From Erwinia sp. HDF1-3R (lineage in GTDB: Bacteria > Pseudomonadota > Gammaproteobacteria > Enterobacterales > Enterobacteriaceae), in assembly GCF_039621855.1 (NCBI RefSeq), contig NZ_CP155072.1, positions 1-50,126 of the forward strand: 50,126 nt of DNA, read 5' to 3'. The translations under genes were made by a program, and so were the position numbers. Positions 1-8,829 of this stretch are shown here, one piece after another. The first letter of the stretch is position 1. Each line of letters starts with the position of its first letter. Below the pieces are notes generated by a model that worked only from the letters and a program-made list of their open reading frames with translations, did no database searches and had not been told where the DNA came from.

Positions 1-499
1 CAGTCATCTGGTCAATACTGTGCTGCTGCCGGGTAAACATCATGTAGGGAATGCACACGCCGCACAGCAGCGACATCGCCACGTCCAGCCACCACAGGGC
101 GTGTGCCACCTGAATAACGTCTGCGCCCCAGCGCGGAAGACCGAACGCCAGCAGGCCATTGATGATGGTCGCCATGCCCATCGGGATGGTGCCGAAGAAC
201 ATGGACACGGTTGAATGGCCGAAAATGCGCTTTGCCTCTCCGAAGTACATCACCCAGCGGGCCAGATACATCACGGCAAAGACGCTGAACAGGAGGATGT
301 TAAACATCCAGAGCCCCTCGGCGACAAGGCGCAATCCCGGAACCTGCCAGGGGAACTGCGCCAGAGACAGCGACAGGATGCCGGTCCCCATGGTCGCGGC
401 GAACCAGTTAGGCGTGAACTGTCGTATGGCCTCTTTCGGGCTGCTCAGCGCGCTCAGCGGACGCGCACCGTTATGCAGGGTGAATATTTTATCGTTCAT
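1..499 (-). CDS. TDT-family (TehA/Mae1-like) transporter, N-terminal part, continues at window end
   Basis: This is the first 166 codons of a tellurite-resistance/dicarboxylate (TDT) family membrane transporter. The family carries anions such as C4-dicarboxylates, or acts as an anion channel, in the inner membrane. The N-terminus has the family signature NWFAATMGTGILSL followed by several hydrophobic segments. ATG at 499 has a good Shine-Dalgarno sequence (AGGAGATT). The frame runs off base 1 and is in phase with the minus-strand frame at 50126-49465; joined across the ends it reads ...SIDQMTAVWLLPVVAAEV..., which fits the family. This is the main evidence that the window is a circular molecule. 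It lies upstream of the uracil-DNA glycosylase gene, overlapping it by a GTGA, within the fluoride cluster. The substrate is unknown. Confidence 0.9.
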   Translation of the reverse strand, partial: MNDKIFTLHNGARPLSALSSPKEAIRQFTPNWFAATMGTGILSLSLAQFPWQVPGLRLVAEGLWMFNILLFSVFAVMYLARWVMYFGEAKRIFGHSTVSMFFGTIPMGMATIINGLLAFGLPRWGADVIQVAHALWWLDVAMSLLCGVCIPYMMFTRQQHSIDQMT

Positions 500-649
500 G
501 CCGGAATCTCCTGAGTAGACAGAAAGATTATAGGCATGTCAGAGTAAATCTTTAAAACAGGTTATTTAGCTAAAATAAATCTATAAAAGTGATTAACCAC
601 CCCACTTTGCGAAGGATCGTCACTGCGCTGGAGTAAGGGAGGTTTCGCG
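500..649 (-). promoter_or_regulatory. Gap between propeller and TDT genes with a possible promoter
   Basis: This is 150 bp without a gene. On the minus strand an AT-rich stretch (about 520-600) contains plausible promoter elements ahead of the TDT start, but no unique -35/-10 pair can be chosen. I looked for a fluoride aptamer here and found none. Confidence 0.3.
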
Positions 650-1648
650 TCAGGTCTGCGGCGGGCTTTTAATCGTGGCCATGACACGGTTCTTTTTCAG
701 GTCAACCACCGCAATGCTGAGGTCTTTATTCAGCACCCACGCGCGGGTACCGTCCTTGTTGAAGACAATCGCCTGACGGGGCGCATCCAGTCCGGTGACG
801 GTGGACACCACCTTACCGGCGGCGGTATCAATAACGGAGAGGCTGTTGTCGCCAAGGTTGCCGCTGTAAACATAGCGGTTATCCGGCGTCAGCGCGGCAC
901 CGTAAGGGTCCTGACCCACGGGAATGGTTGCCGTAATGACGTGCTTTTGCGTGTCAACCACGGCGATTGTGTTGCTGCCGCTGTTAGCCGCGTACAGTGT
1001 GCGGCCGTCTGCGCTGACAGAAATGGCGCGCAGCTTGCTGAAGCCGGTTATCTCGCCGCGAATGTCGCCCGTCACGGCATCAACCAGGGTAATTTTATCG
1101 CCCTTAAAGTTGGTGACGTAGACGGTTTTGCCGTCCGGGCTGATTTTAATGCCCTGACGGGGCTGGGCAAAACCCGTCACAACTGCAATGGGCCGGTCAT
1201 GTGTAAGGTCATACACCGAGAGCGTGCTGGCGGCCTCGTTATTCACATACAGTCGCTGACCGTCACGACTTATGGCCGTGCCGAATGCCCCGGGCCCCAG
1301 CGGCAGCGTGGCCGCCACGTCAAGCGTCCCGGTGCTGATTTTTTTGACTACGCCGAGACTGCTGTCAGAAAGAAATATGGCCTTACCGTCCGGAGAGAAA
1401 AGTGCATTACGGGGGGTGACGTAGCCCTTCATCACCTTTCTGACTTTCCCGGCAGCCAGATCATAGACCACCACGTCTGAGCGCTCACTGTAGGACGCCA
1501 CCGCCGTTTTTTCATCGGGACTGACAGCAAGGGAATTGTTGTGGATATCGCCGTCAAACGTCCAGCGCGCTTCTGCAGCACCTGCGATGGTACTTATGAG
1601 GAGAAATGCCACCGCGGTCAGTCCCGGGATTCTGTAATTTTTTATCAT
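650..1648 (-). CDS. Exported YVTN-type beta-propeller protein
   Basis: A 332-residue protein with an N-terminal Sec signal peptide (short basic start, hydrophobic LTAVAFLLISTIAGAAEA). Tandem blades follow with repeated motifs such as SPDGKTVYVTN, SADGRTLYAAN and TPDNRYVYSGN. This is the YVTN/NHL beta-propeller (cytochrome-D1-like, lactonase-like) architecture, usually a periplasmic binding or scaffolding protein. I start it at ATG 1648 behind GGAAGAAAT rather than at 1663. It lies upstream of the TDT transporter on the same strand with a 150-bp gap, so it is probably cargo of the fluoride island. The ligand or catalytic activity cannot be read from the sequence. Confidence 0.8.
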   Translation of the reverse strand: MIKNYRIPGLTAVAFLLISTIAGAAEARWTFDGDIHNNSLAVSPDEKTAVASYSERSDVVVYDLAAGKVRKVMKGYVTPRNALFSPDGKAIFLSDSSLGVVKKISTGTLDVAATLPLGPGAFGTAISRDGQRLYVNNEAASTLSVYDLTHDRPIAVVTGFAQPRQGIKISPDGKTVYVTNFKGDKITLVDAVTGDIRGEITGFSKLRAISVSADGRTLYAANSGSNTIAVVDTQKHVITATIPVGQDPYGAALTPDNRYVYSGNLGDNSLSVIDTAAGKVVSTVTGLDAPRQAIVFNKDGTRAWVLNKDLSIAVVDLKKNRVMATIKSPPQT

Positions 1649-1870
1649 TATTTCTTCCTGCATAAAGTGAAAGATAAAAGCGCATTGCCCGATTGAGGGC
1701 TTCAGAATAAGCGTGGCAGATTAAATCCCGGCGGGGAAATCGATTTTCCGGCTATGTCTTACCACCCGTCAACTTTCCTCCCTGCCAGTAAGCATACCGA
1801 AGTGGTTCAAGGCTGAATAATTCCTGTTCAGAAAATAAACTTCAGAGGAATGGTAACTTATTTTTTTGTT

Positions 1871-1890
1871 TAAATTGCATTCCACATAAA
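1871..1890. repeat. Right end of the umuC-targeting island (inverted repeat core)
   Basis: TTGCATTCCAC at 1875-1885 is the exact reverse complement of GTGGAATGCAA. The left end of element B carries GTGGAATGCAA (41080-41090), and the left end of element A carries TGGAATGCAA (26928-26937). Immediately to the right, umuC coding sequence resumes in frame (GDMSNR from 1892). This makes 1871-1890 the right boundary of the accessory island. No second copy of this right end is seen between elements A and B. Confidence 0.75.
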
Positions 1891-1891
1891 T

Positions 1892-2920
1892 GGCGATATG
1901 AGTAACCGTATGATGTCGATTCTTGGTGATATGGCACCTGGTCAGGAAATTTATTCGATCGACGAAAGCTTTTTGGACTGCACAGGTATTGCTAGTTATA
2001 TGCCATTAGAAGAATTTGGTCTTCAAATGCGTAGCCGTGTTATGAAAGAAACGGGATTAGTAATTGGCGTTGGTTTTGGGCCTACAAAAACCTTGGCTAA
2101 GCTGGCTAACCATGCGGCTAAGAAATGGAGTAAAACTAATGGTGTGGTTGATCTCTCAAGCCCGGAACGTCAGCGCAAACTGATGGCGATAGTTGACATA
2201 GATGAAGTCTGGGGTGTCGGAGGGCGTATCAGAAAGCGGCTGGAGGCCATGGGCATTAACAAGGTGCTGGATCTGGCTAATTGCAACACCACTATGATAA
2301 GAAAAAATTTTAACGTCGTTCTTGAGCGTACAGTTCGAGAATTGAATGGAGAGTCCTGTATAGCTCTTGAAGAGGCTCCCCCACCGAAACAACAGATTGT
2401 GTGCTCCAGGTCATTTGGACAGCGCATAACTGGGCTGGAGGACATGCAGCATGCGGTTGTAACGTATGCCACCCGAGCTGCAGAAAAAATTCGAGAGCAG
2501 GGTTCAAAATGTAGGCACATCAGTGTCTTTATAGCCACTGGCCGTTATGGCGATGAACCTCAGTATGCTAATACTTCATCCTTAACCTGTGAATATCCAA
2601 CCAGTGATACGCGTGACATCGTGGGTTTTGCTATCAGGGGCTTAGATAGCATATGGCGTGATGGTTATCGATATGCCAAAGCAGGCATCATGTTAGGTGA
2701 TTTTTACCAATCCGGGATCGCACAGCTTGATATGTTCAGTGAAAACCAGCCTAAAGCCAATGCGGATGCCTTGATGGCAGCTCTGGATACTATCAATAAA
2801 TCCGGGCTTGGGAAGGTTTGGTTTGCCGGGCAAGGAGTTGATAACCCATGGCTTATGAAAAGAGACATGCTCTCGCCAAGATATACTACAAGCCTGAAGG
2901 AGTTGCCCATCGCTAAATAA
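1892..2920 (+). pseudogene. umuC: umuC, 3' part (DNA polymerase V catalytic subunit), separated from its 5' part
   Basis: From GDMSNRMMSILG onward the frame matches UmuC to its normal C-terminus. It contains the catalytic SIDESFLD motif, the GVGFGPTKTLAKLANHAAKKW finger/thumb region and the usual ending LSPRYTT. Its first ~75 codons are missing here and lie at 26687-26914, which has similar moderate GC and codon use; the GC-rich second copy at 40832 is a poorer match. UmuC is the translesion polymerase of Pol V. This piece lacks a start and a promoter, so it should be inactive unless the island excises and rejoins the halves. An internal ATG at 1898 could give a protein without the N-terminal catalytic aspartate. 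Confidence 0.9.
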
Positions 2921-3039
2921 TACACTTGGCTATATAAAGATGGTGCTGATTAAATTTATTTTAGTTACATCATTCTAATTTAGCGCTTAATGTTTTAGGA
3001 GCTTTAACTTCAGGATTTGTATCGTATTTAATTCTATAA

Positions 3040-3310
3040 TGTATATACATATGCATACGCATTAATCCTCATTCAAGTATATACATTTGTATATACATAA
3101 GATGGCTCGATGAGATTGCCTGTACTTTGGTTAACGTCAGGAAGCTTTATTGATTAAGTTTTATGTATATACATTTGTATATGCATAGATCTGCATTTAA
3201 GTATACCCATTTGTATATACATAAAAGAGCTCGATGAGATTGCCTGTACTTTAGTTACGTAAAGAAGCTAAATCGATAAGGCGAAATGTATACTCATTTG
3301 TATATACATT
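3040..3310. repeat. Partition-site candidate: TGTATATACA repeats downstream of parAB
   Basis: At least four ~24-bp units made of two TGTATATACA-like halves occur at 3077-3100, 3164-3187, 3201-3224 and 3287-3310, with a further half near 3040. Two of them sit in a longer duplicated segment containing CTCGATGAGATTGCCTGTAC (about 3105-3135 and 3229-3259). The same repeat occurs at the parA promoter (4368-4440). Repeats on both sides of a ParA/RHH pair suggest the centromere and operator bound by the RHH protein. Confidence 0.65.
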
Positions 3311-3322
3311 TCGCCACTAAAA

Positions 3323-3574
3323 TTAAGTGTTTTCAATAAGTAGCTGAGCAAGCTTTTCAATAAACTTATCGTCTTCAAGATAGCAAGCTGCCCTGAGAAC
3401 TCGCGAACGAGTAATGTTTTTCTGAGGCAATTTCTCCTGAACTTTTTCAACTAGCATCGATAGGGCATCATCATCTAGGCCAGTAAGCCGAAGGTTCATT
3501 TGTTTGCCTGTAGTGATATTTCTTCGCTCAGTTACACGCGTTACACCTTTTGCTATGCGATCACTTCTTGCCAC
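3323..3574 (-). CDS. Ribbon-helix-helix partition protein (ParB/ParG-like)
   Basis: An 83-residue basic protein, MARSDRIAKGVTRVTERRNITTGKQMNLRL..., with a flexible basic N-terminus and a C-terminal region resembling a MetJ/Arc ribbon-helix-helix fold. I start it at GTG 3574, which overlaps the 3' end of parA (stop at 3561) in the usual translational coupling; a longer frame from 3652 would run through parA. Such proteins bind centromere repeats and stimulate the ParA ATPase. The flanking TGTATATACA repeats are its likely sites. Sequence similarity to named ParB/ParG families is weak, so the role rests mainly on context. Confidence 0.7.
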   Translation of the reverse strand: MARSDRIAKGVTRVTERRNITTGKQMNLRLTGLDDDALSMLVEKVQEKLPQKNITRSRVLRAACYLEDDKFIEKLAQLLIENT

Positions 3575-4355
3575 TCTCAGCCTCCTCAATCTGCTGCAGA
3601 AGCTCTTGAGTAAGCGCTTTATAGTCACGGTAAGGACGTTCGTTTTTAGCAAACATCATCACTGGTCGATGAACCTCTGTAGCTTGCTTAAAAAGCTCAC
3701 TCTGACGGATTTCAGTTTTAGCAACTCTGTAACCTGCATCACTGATGTAGCCATCAATAGCTTTTTTCATTTTTGAGTGAGATTCGTTAACTTTTGTCTT
3801 TACAAGTGTATATACAAAATCTTCGTTACGTCTTACTTCTCGTACAACCTGGAATAGATCATCAATACCTTTCACAGCCCTGCGATCCATGTCTACTGGT
3901 ACGACGATTTTATCCGTTATAAGAAGAGCATTTTCGATACTTAGGTCGATAGCTGGTCGAAGATCGATAAGTATAAAGTCGTAGGTAGTTTTTAATCTGC
4001 TCAGTCCTTCGTCAAGAATATTCAAACGGTGACGGAAGCGTTCGGCACTACGAGCTTCAACAGCAAGAGTGATGTCGGCTGGTATGACATCCAAGTTTTG
4101 GATAACGTTTTCACCATCAAGAGCGGTATAAACCAGCTTGTTTGTATCAAACTTGGGGTCTTCAAAGAGATCAGTGATTGTAAAATCTTCCTCACCCCGG
4201 CCAACGTCATCACTAAGGTTACCCTGATGATCTAAGTCAACTAGCAGGGTCTTATAACCTGCAGCAGCCAGTGCGCAACCCACAGCAATACAGCTCGTTG
4301 TCTTAGCGACGCCACCTTTACTGTTTGCAAAAGAAATTATGTAGGGCTTTTTCAT
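3561..4355 (-). CDS. parA: ParA-family partition ATPase
   Basis: A 264-residue Walker-type ParA ATPase. It has the deviant Walker A motif KGGVAKTT at residues ~14-21, an LVDLDHQGN Walker A' region near residue 40, and FILIDLRPAIDL (Walker B) near residue 130. There is no N-terminal helix-turn-helix extension, so it is of the small type Ib kind that pairs with an RHH centromere protein. It moves plasmid copies over the nucleoid. It is the first gene of the parA-RHH operon. Its promoter region carries two TGTATATACA-type repeats, implying autoregulation by the RHH protein. Confidence 0.92.
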   Translation of the reverse strand: MKKPYIISFANSKGGVAKTTSCIAVGCALAAAGYKTLLVDLDHQGNLSDDVGRGEEDFTITDLFEDPKFDTNKLVYTALDGENVIQNLDVIPADITLAVEARSAERFRHRLNILDEGLSRLKTTYDFILIDLRPAIDLSIENALLITDKIVVPVDMDRRAVKGIDDLFQVVREVRRNEDFVYTLVKTKVNESHSKMKKAIDGYISDAGYRVAKTEIRQSELFKQATEVHRPVMMFAKNERPYRDYKALTQELLQQIEEAESGKK

Positions 4356-4367
4356 TTTGAATCTCTA

Positions 4368-4440
4368 TGTATATACAAAGGTATATGCATATTACAGGTG
4401 TGGCTTAAATTGTCAATGTATATACATAGGTATATACAAA
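4368..4440 (-). promoter_or_regulatory. parA promoter region with two RHH-type operator repeats
   Basis: Two units related to the repeats at 3040-3310 lie at 4368-4391 and 4417-4440, just upstream of parA. They share the TGTATATACA core separated by AAGG or TAGG. The location fits an autoregulatory operator that may double as part of the centromere. Confidence 0.6.
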
Positions 4441-5039
4441 TCGCTCGCTTAAATCATGCATCTTTAAGATCTGTCAGTTTGGGTTGAGTTCGGACAGATA
4501 TCAGTTGAGGAAGCATCTTTTTTTACTTGGTTCCCCGACTATGGAATCCAGCGAGAGACGTGTGCAGCATAAGCAACATCGCTTCGTGAGATGTAGCGCA
4601 GCCTTGAGAATGGTGTGTTAGAAAGTTCTTATCTGATGGACGTTGCGAAATAAATAGTATGCACCTCGCCGAGGCGCCCTATCGGTGAGGACACTATCTG
4701 GCTAAGTTAAGGCATTACGAACATTGCGGTGTAATCGTCTGGCTGTGAGAAGAGCAAATTTAGTTGATTCAGTTAGAACAATTCCTAAGATTAGTAATAC
4801 AGAGGATTTACAAACACTTTCTATGTATGTAACTGATTTTTAGACTTAATTTTTTTAGTAGAGAACTTCTTTGTGGTAAGGATACAGGGAGGTGTTTGAA
4901 GCTCACCGAGTACATACATACAGTACATACAACCTTTTGTTGAATATCTACGTCACTGATCATAGAATGACAGTACAGACTTTATACATAGATGCACATT
5001 GCCTATCAAAGTACATAGTCAAAGTAACAAGGTGATTTT
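4441..5039. other. 600-bp intergenic region, no gene recognised
   Basis: No convincing coding frame is seen on either strand. A GC-rich dyad (CCTCGCCGAGG, about 4665-4676) is followed by scattered TACATA-type direct repeats at 4905-5020 (TACATACATACAGTACATAC and relatives). The region could hold an oriT or another replication-associated site, but I cannot recognise a nic sequence, so I assign no function. Confidence 0.4.
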
Positions 5040-5207
5040 ATGAATTTACATAAAGATATGACTCCGATGCAGCGCATCGAGGCTTTGAAAAAATCAGGGA
5101 TCACACTCTTTCCTAATCTGAGTCAAGAGCAGAAAAGAGCGGTAATGTTCATTCAAGATGAACCTGTCATCATCGCCCAAAAGTCTGAACACGATCACTG
5201 TTGCTAA
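5040..5207 (+). CDS. Small hypothetical protein (55 aa)
   Basis: ATG at 5040 opens a 55-codon frame ending at 5207, MNLHKDMTPMQRIEALKKSG... to HDHCC. It is preceded by AAGGTGATTTT, an acceptable ribosome-binding site. The protein is mostly polar with an amphipathic helix near the start and ends in two cysteines next to histidines. It is convergent with the next gene, whose stop codon it abuts. I do not recognise a family. A short frame with a plausible ribosome-binding site and protein-like composition is likely but not certain to be real. Confidence 0.5.
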   Translation: MNLHKDMTPMQRIEALKKSGITLFPNLSQEQKRAVMFIQDEPVIIAQKSEHDHCC

Positions 5208-5786
5208 TCAGTTTGCAGGCGTCGATGGGGCTAAAGCTTCATCGACTCTAACCGTCATCTTCTCTACTTCCCCTTTATCTTTGTAACAAACAGTCACTGC
5301 TCCTTTCATCGCCTCTTTATATTGGATGATAAGACCTGGAGCAGGTTCTGATACCGATACATATTTAACATTCATAACGAATCCTAAAACTGCCGAATAG
5401 GTTATTGAAGCGGGAAGCACAAACCCCTTTAGAAGTGGCTCCGATCTGTCCCTGTGTATAAACTGTAATTCAACGTCGTTATCGGTCAAGCGTCCCGCAA
5501 GCATTCCTCCAATCACACCTTTGCGTGATACGGAAATAACAAATTTTTCAGGTTTATATCTGGACTTGAAGAAAATTTCCTCCCAAGACCATTTACCATA
5601 ACCTTCTTTGAGTTTAGATGTGTCTGGCCAACTATCTGCTGCAATTGCAATTTCCGCGGTACATGTAGCAAAACTTATGTCTGGGTCATCATTTTCAGGA
5701 TAAGCTTGAGCGTAATCAGCGTTAAAAGCTTCAGATGCCAATCCGTTCACTTCGGATAAAATTTGATTGAATTCATTTTTATTCAT
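5208..5786 (-). CDS. Hypothetical protein, possible acetyltransferase-like fold
   Basis: A 192-residue soluble protein beginning MNKNEFNQILSEVNGLASEAF. The middle section (KFVISVSRKGVIGGMLAGRLTDNDVELQFIHR) reads like the beta-strand core of a GNAT-type domain. The end (SEPAPGLIIQYKEAMKGA) resembles the usual GNAT C-terminal PVNEKLIxYYxxxGF region, but the acetyl-CoA loop (Q/R-x-x-G-x-G/A) is not clear. I therefore treat it as hypothetical. Codon use is like the par region. It is a stand-alone gene convergent with the 55-residue frame. Confidence 0.65.
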   Translation of the reverse strand: MNKNEFNQILSEVNGLASEAFNADYAQAYPENDDPDISFATCTAEIAIAADSWPDTSKLKEGYGKWSWEEIFFKSRYKPEKFVISVSRKGVIGGMLAGRLTDNDVELQFIHRDRSEPLLKGFVLPASITYSAVLGFVMNVKYVSVSEPAPGLIIQYKEAMKGAVTVCYKDKGEVEKMTVRVDEALAPSTPAN

Positions 5787-5925
5787 TATTCATTCCAGTA
5801 AAACCAGCCCAACAGAATTCTAACACAACTCGAATAACTTTTTCTTTGCATGCTCCTGCATGTGATGAAAGTTATCCACAGAAAGCGACTCAAGAGTAAG
5901 TGTTCTGTTTATTACTAAGCTTCGT
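5787..5925. other. Short intergenic region with a consensus DnaA box
   Basis: This contains TTATCCACA at 5872-5880, the perfect DnaA box. It is far from the rep gene (24.7 kb), so on its own it may be incidental. Confidence 0.35.
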
Positions 5926-6508
5926 CTAGCTAACGGCAATTAATGACTTAATTGATTCTTTAAGCATGGCAACAGCCTCATTGCCCGGCATATGAAACTG
6001 CACCCTGTGCCGGGCCGCCACGTCCAGCGCAAACACCTTCGTGTATATGTTATGTGACTCAGCCAGCATTACTTCGAGTTCTCGTAGTCGTTATGTCACA
6101 AGAGGCGGGAGAGAGCGCCAATCGCCTATGATGCCGGCAAACCTCATGTCAGGTATGAGGCTTTCAGAGACAGAATATCCGTTTTCATCCACTGCATCGC
6201 CATAGTCAGTTGCTGGCGGAACGCACTCCTCACCAAATCGCTCCAGCTTGTAAATCAGTTCTGTGGATAAGAAAAACCGATCTTTCTCGTTCTGGACCTC
6301 TACTTCCATGGCAATTTTTATCTGCTGCCAGTTTCTCGCGGTGCAATGTGAACTGGTGTGTAAGCATTAGAGCTATGAGTGCCACACCCTCAGTAATAAA
6401 TCCTGTCGCTACATTCCCCCGGATGCCCGGCCCTTGGTTAACCACCTGCACCGTAACCGGGTGGGATAATGCTGCCGCTATTCCGTCAGTAAGGTTGTCT
6501 GCCTGCAT
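5926..6508 (-). pseudogene. Decayed small gene: frameshift plus in-frame stop
   Basis: Three stretches appear to belong to one former protein. 6508 to ~6312 reads MQADNLTDGIAAALSHPVTV... to HREKLAADK. Removing one A from the A5 run near 6312-6316 leads straight into KIAMEVEVQNEKDRFFLSTEL... (6309-6091). After the TAA at 6091-6093 the same frame continues as RLRELEVMLAESHNIYTKVF... to the TAG at 5926. The joined product would be ~190 residues, hydrophobic near the N-terminus and charged/helical later. Alternatively there are two or three tiny overlapping genes (ATG 6309; ATG 6069, 47 aa). I do not recognise a family. Confidence 0.4.
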
Positions 6509-6679
6509 CAGCCTTCCTTTATAGATACGTCATTTCGACGCATTTAAACTGACAACCTCATAACCCATTATGTTGGGGCGTGGGGGATTGACGCCTTGGC
6601 AAAGCTGAATCTCAGCTAGCTTGGAGAGACGGCCGCTAAACTTCTAAACTACATTGAGTCACGCCTTTACGCCCTCGCC

Positions 6680-6880
6680 ATGACATTCGTTATAATTATT
6701 GACGACTTGGACCTGTCACAGGCCGCTTCTCTCTACGCGGCCCTGCTTGCCGAATCTACCACGCAGGATGAGAAAACGCTGCTGACGCTTTACCGGTCTC
6801 AGTTTCACATGATGAGTGAAGAGGGATTTCTGGAGGAAGCAGAAGAGTTCCGCGCCGCGATGCGGCGGCTGCCGCTGTAG
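6680..6880 (+). CDS. Small hypothetical acidic protein (66 aa)
   Basis: The frame MTFVIIIDDLDLSQAASLYAALLAESTTQDEK... ends in EEAEEFRAAMRRLPL. It is acidic and predicted helical, with protein-like codon use. No good Shine-Dalgarno sequence precedes ATG 6680, which lowers confidence. No family is recognised. It stands alone, 250 bp upstream of gajA and on the same strand. Confidence 0.4.
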   Translation: MTFVIIIDDLDLSQAASLYAALLAESTTQDEKTLLTLYRSQFHMMSEEGFLEEAEEFRAAMRRLPL

Positions 6881-7128
6881 CGGGAATATTTTTGAGAGGC
6901 TGAAACGAGAAAAAGCACCCCGACAAGTGGTTTTTACGGTATTGTTTCTGAAGCGTAAGGTTGCATCAACATTGATCCAACCCGAAGTTAGTACTTGCCA
7001 CGATGAAGCAAAAAAGTTTTTTAATCCCGCTATTCACTCTCCTGTATAACGCCGGAGCGTTCAGTCAATAACATTGCAAAAGGCTGAATAAAAACTGGTT
7101 TTGATAAGTGATCTAAAGGAATGCGATT

Positions 7129-8829
7129 ATGTTGATTGAAACGCTCTATATATCCGGATTCAGAAATTATAATGAAACTGAAATCAATTTCAGAGAGTCA
7201 ACGCTTATTATTGGCGCAAACGATATCGGGAAAACAAACCTCCTTTTTGCACTCAGGCTTTTACTGGACAAAAGCCTGTCTGAGTTAGATCTGGAACCTA
7301 TGGTTAATGATTTCCACATAGACTCGGATGGCGTACAGTCACAGGAAATCGAAATAGTCGTCCAATTTTGTGAAGTCAGGGAAGATGCTGTCATCTCAAA
7401 ACTGAGTGGATATGTAAGTGAGGATGATGAGCTTTATATTAAGTATCATGCTTGTCAGTCCACAATGGATTTTACAATCAGCTTAAGCCACGATGGTGTA
7501 AGTTACGATGAGGTGCCAAACCGTTTTTATCTGAAATATCTTAGCCTAAAGTATATCAATTCCCAACGAGACCTTGAGAAATATATCCGTCTGGAAAAAA
7601 AGCACCTGTTGAGGCTAGCACAGGATGTTCGCAGTGAAGAGCAGAGCCAAAACGACGGCGAGGTATTCACTGTCCTGAACCAGTTGCTGGCCGAGGTAAA
7701 TGAAAAGGTCCGTGAGATCAGCTATGTAGCTTCGGCGACTTCAGAGCTTAATACCGAACTTCGTAAGTTGTCTTACAACCATGAGCGGCTAACGGTACAG
7801 CTGGATACGGGCGCGATAGGCGTAGACCAGTTCATTGAGAAACTTGAACTCAGTGCCAGCACTAACGGTAAAAAGCTCATGCTGGGTGGAGACGGGTTTA
7901 ATAACCAGATACTTCTCGCACTATGGAAAGCAAAAAGCCTTCGAGAACATGATGTTACCAGTGAAGTTGTCATTTACTGCATTGAGGAGCCGGAAGCCCA
8001 CCTGTTTCCACATCAGCAAAGAAAGCTTGCTTCTTACCTTATTGAAAACCTGCCAGGTCAGTCTATTGTCACCTCCCACTCTCCCCAAATTGCCGTTAAC
8101 TTCCGGCCTGACTGTATTATCAGGTTATGTGCAAGCAAAGGTTCCACAAAGGCGGCAAGCAACGGATGCTCTGCCTGCATCAGTACAGCTTGGGACGAAA
8201 TGGGATATCGGATGAGTATCATTCCGGCAGAAGCATTTTTTGCCAGTGCGGTACTCTTGGTTGAGGGGCCTTCAGAAGTGATCTTTTATACTGAGCTTGC
8301 CAAGGCACTAGGTCTCGATCTCGATCTCCTTAACATCAGCATTCTGTCCGTCGATGGCGTGCAGTTTGAAGTTTACAAAAAAATACTGCAGGCCCTGCAC
8401 ATTGGCTGGGTAGCACGTACGGATAATGATGTGGCGAAGGTACCGCATAGGCAGGAGTGGAGTTATACCGGCGCGAACCGTGCGCTGACGCTATGCGGGT
8501 TGGCAAAAGGCGGACATGTGTCCCACGAAATCACCTCATGGGAACGGCATAATGAATGGGGAAGGGTTACTCCCCTCATTAACGCAGGTGGGGTATTTCT
8601 TTCATTTACTGATCTTGAAGGCGACCTCTCTTGTGATTTTACTGCACACCTCTTGGATTTCTCAGGGGCAGCAAATGCTGATGCTGCGGCTGATTTCCTT
8701 CGGGACAAAAAGGCGATAAAAATGCGGTCATTACTGAAGCAAAAACGGCAATTTTTAGCTGAGCTGGCTGATAAAGATATCGCACGTCCACTTTTAGCAG
8801 TGCAAAAACTAGTGCGGGGTGAGAAATGA
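7129..8829 (+). CDS. gajA: Gabija defence protein GajA (OLD-family ATPase-TOPRIM nuclease)
   Basis: A 566-residue protein with an N-terminal ABC/SMC-like ATPase whose P-loop GANDIGKT is at ~29-36, and an IEEPEAHLFP Walker B/D-loop region at ~285. A C-terminal TOPRIM domain follows, with the LLVEGPSEVIFY glutamate motif near residue 378 and RTDNDVAK acidic motif near 431. In Gabija systems GajA is a sequence-specific DNA nicking endonuclease kept in check by nucleotides and released when phage activity depletes them. Length is typical. The stop overlaps the ATG of the next gene, a UvrD-like helicase, which is the diagnostic pairing. ATG 7129 is preceded by AAAGGA. Alternatives are stand-alone OLD nucleases, but the coupled helicase favours Gabija. 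Confidence 0.85.
   Translation: MLIETLYISGFRNYNETEINFRESTLIIGANDIGKTNLLFALRLLLDKSLSELDLEPMVNDFHIDSDGVQSQEIEIVVQFCEVREDAVISKLSGYVSEDDELYIKYHACQSTMDFTISLSHDGVSYDEVPNRFYLKYLSLKYINSQRDLEKYIRLEKKHLLRLAQDVRSEEQSQNDGEVFTVLNQLLAEVNEKVREISYVASATSELNTELRKLSYNHERLTVQLDTGAIGVDQFIEKLELSASTNGKKLMLGGDGFNNQILLALWKAKSLREHDVTSEVVIYCIEEPEAHLFPHQQRKLASYLIENLPGQSIVTSHSPQIAVNFRPDCIIRLCASKGSTKAASNGCSACISTAWDEMGYRMSIIPAEAFFASAVLLVEGPSEVIFYTELAKALGLDLDLLNISILSVDGVQFEVYKKILQALHIGWVARTDNDVAKVPHRQEWSYTGANRALTLCGLAKGGHVSHEITSWERHNEWGRVTPLINAGGVFLSFTDLEGDLSCDFTAHLLDFSGAANADAAADFLRDKKAIKMRSLLKQKRQFLAELADKDIARPLLAVQKLVRGEK

Noticed and set aside
500..1870. A second fluoride riboswitch upstream of the propeller or TDT gene
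   Set aside because: No GG-GATGG...AACCGC...GATGAC pattern on the minus strand in 500-649 or 1649-1870.
4441..5039. oriT
   Set aside because: Some dyads and short repeats, but no recognisable nic motif and no relaxase gene anywhere in the molecule.
5040..5786. Toxin-antitoxin pair
   Set aside because: The two genes are convergent, not an operon, and neither resembles a known toxin or antitoxin.
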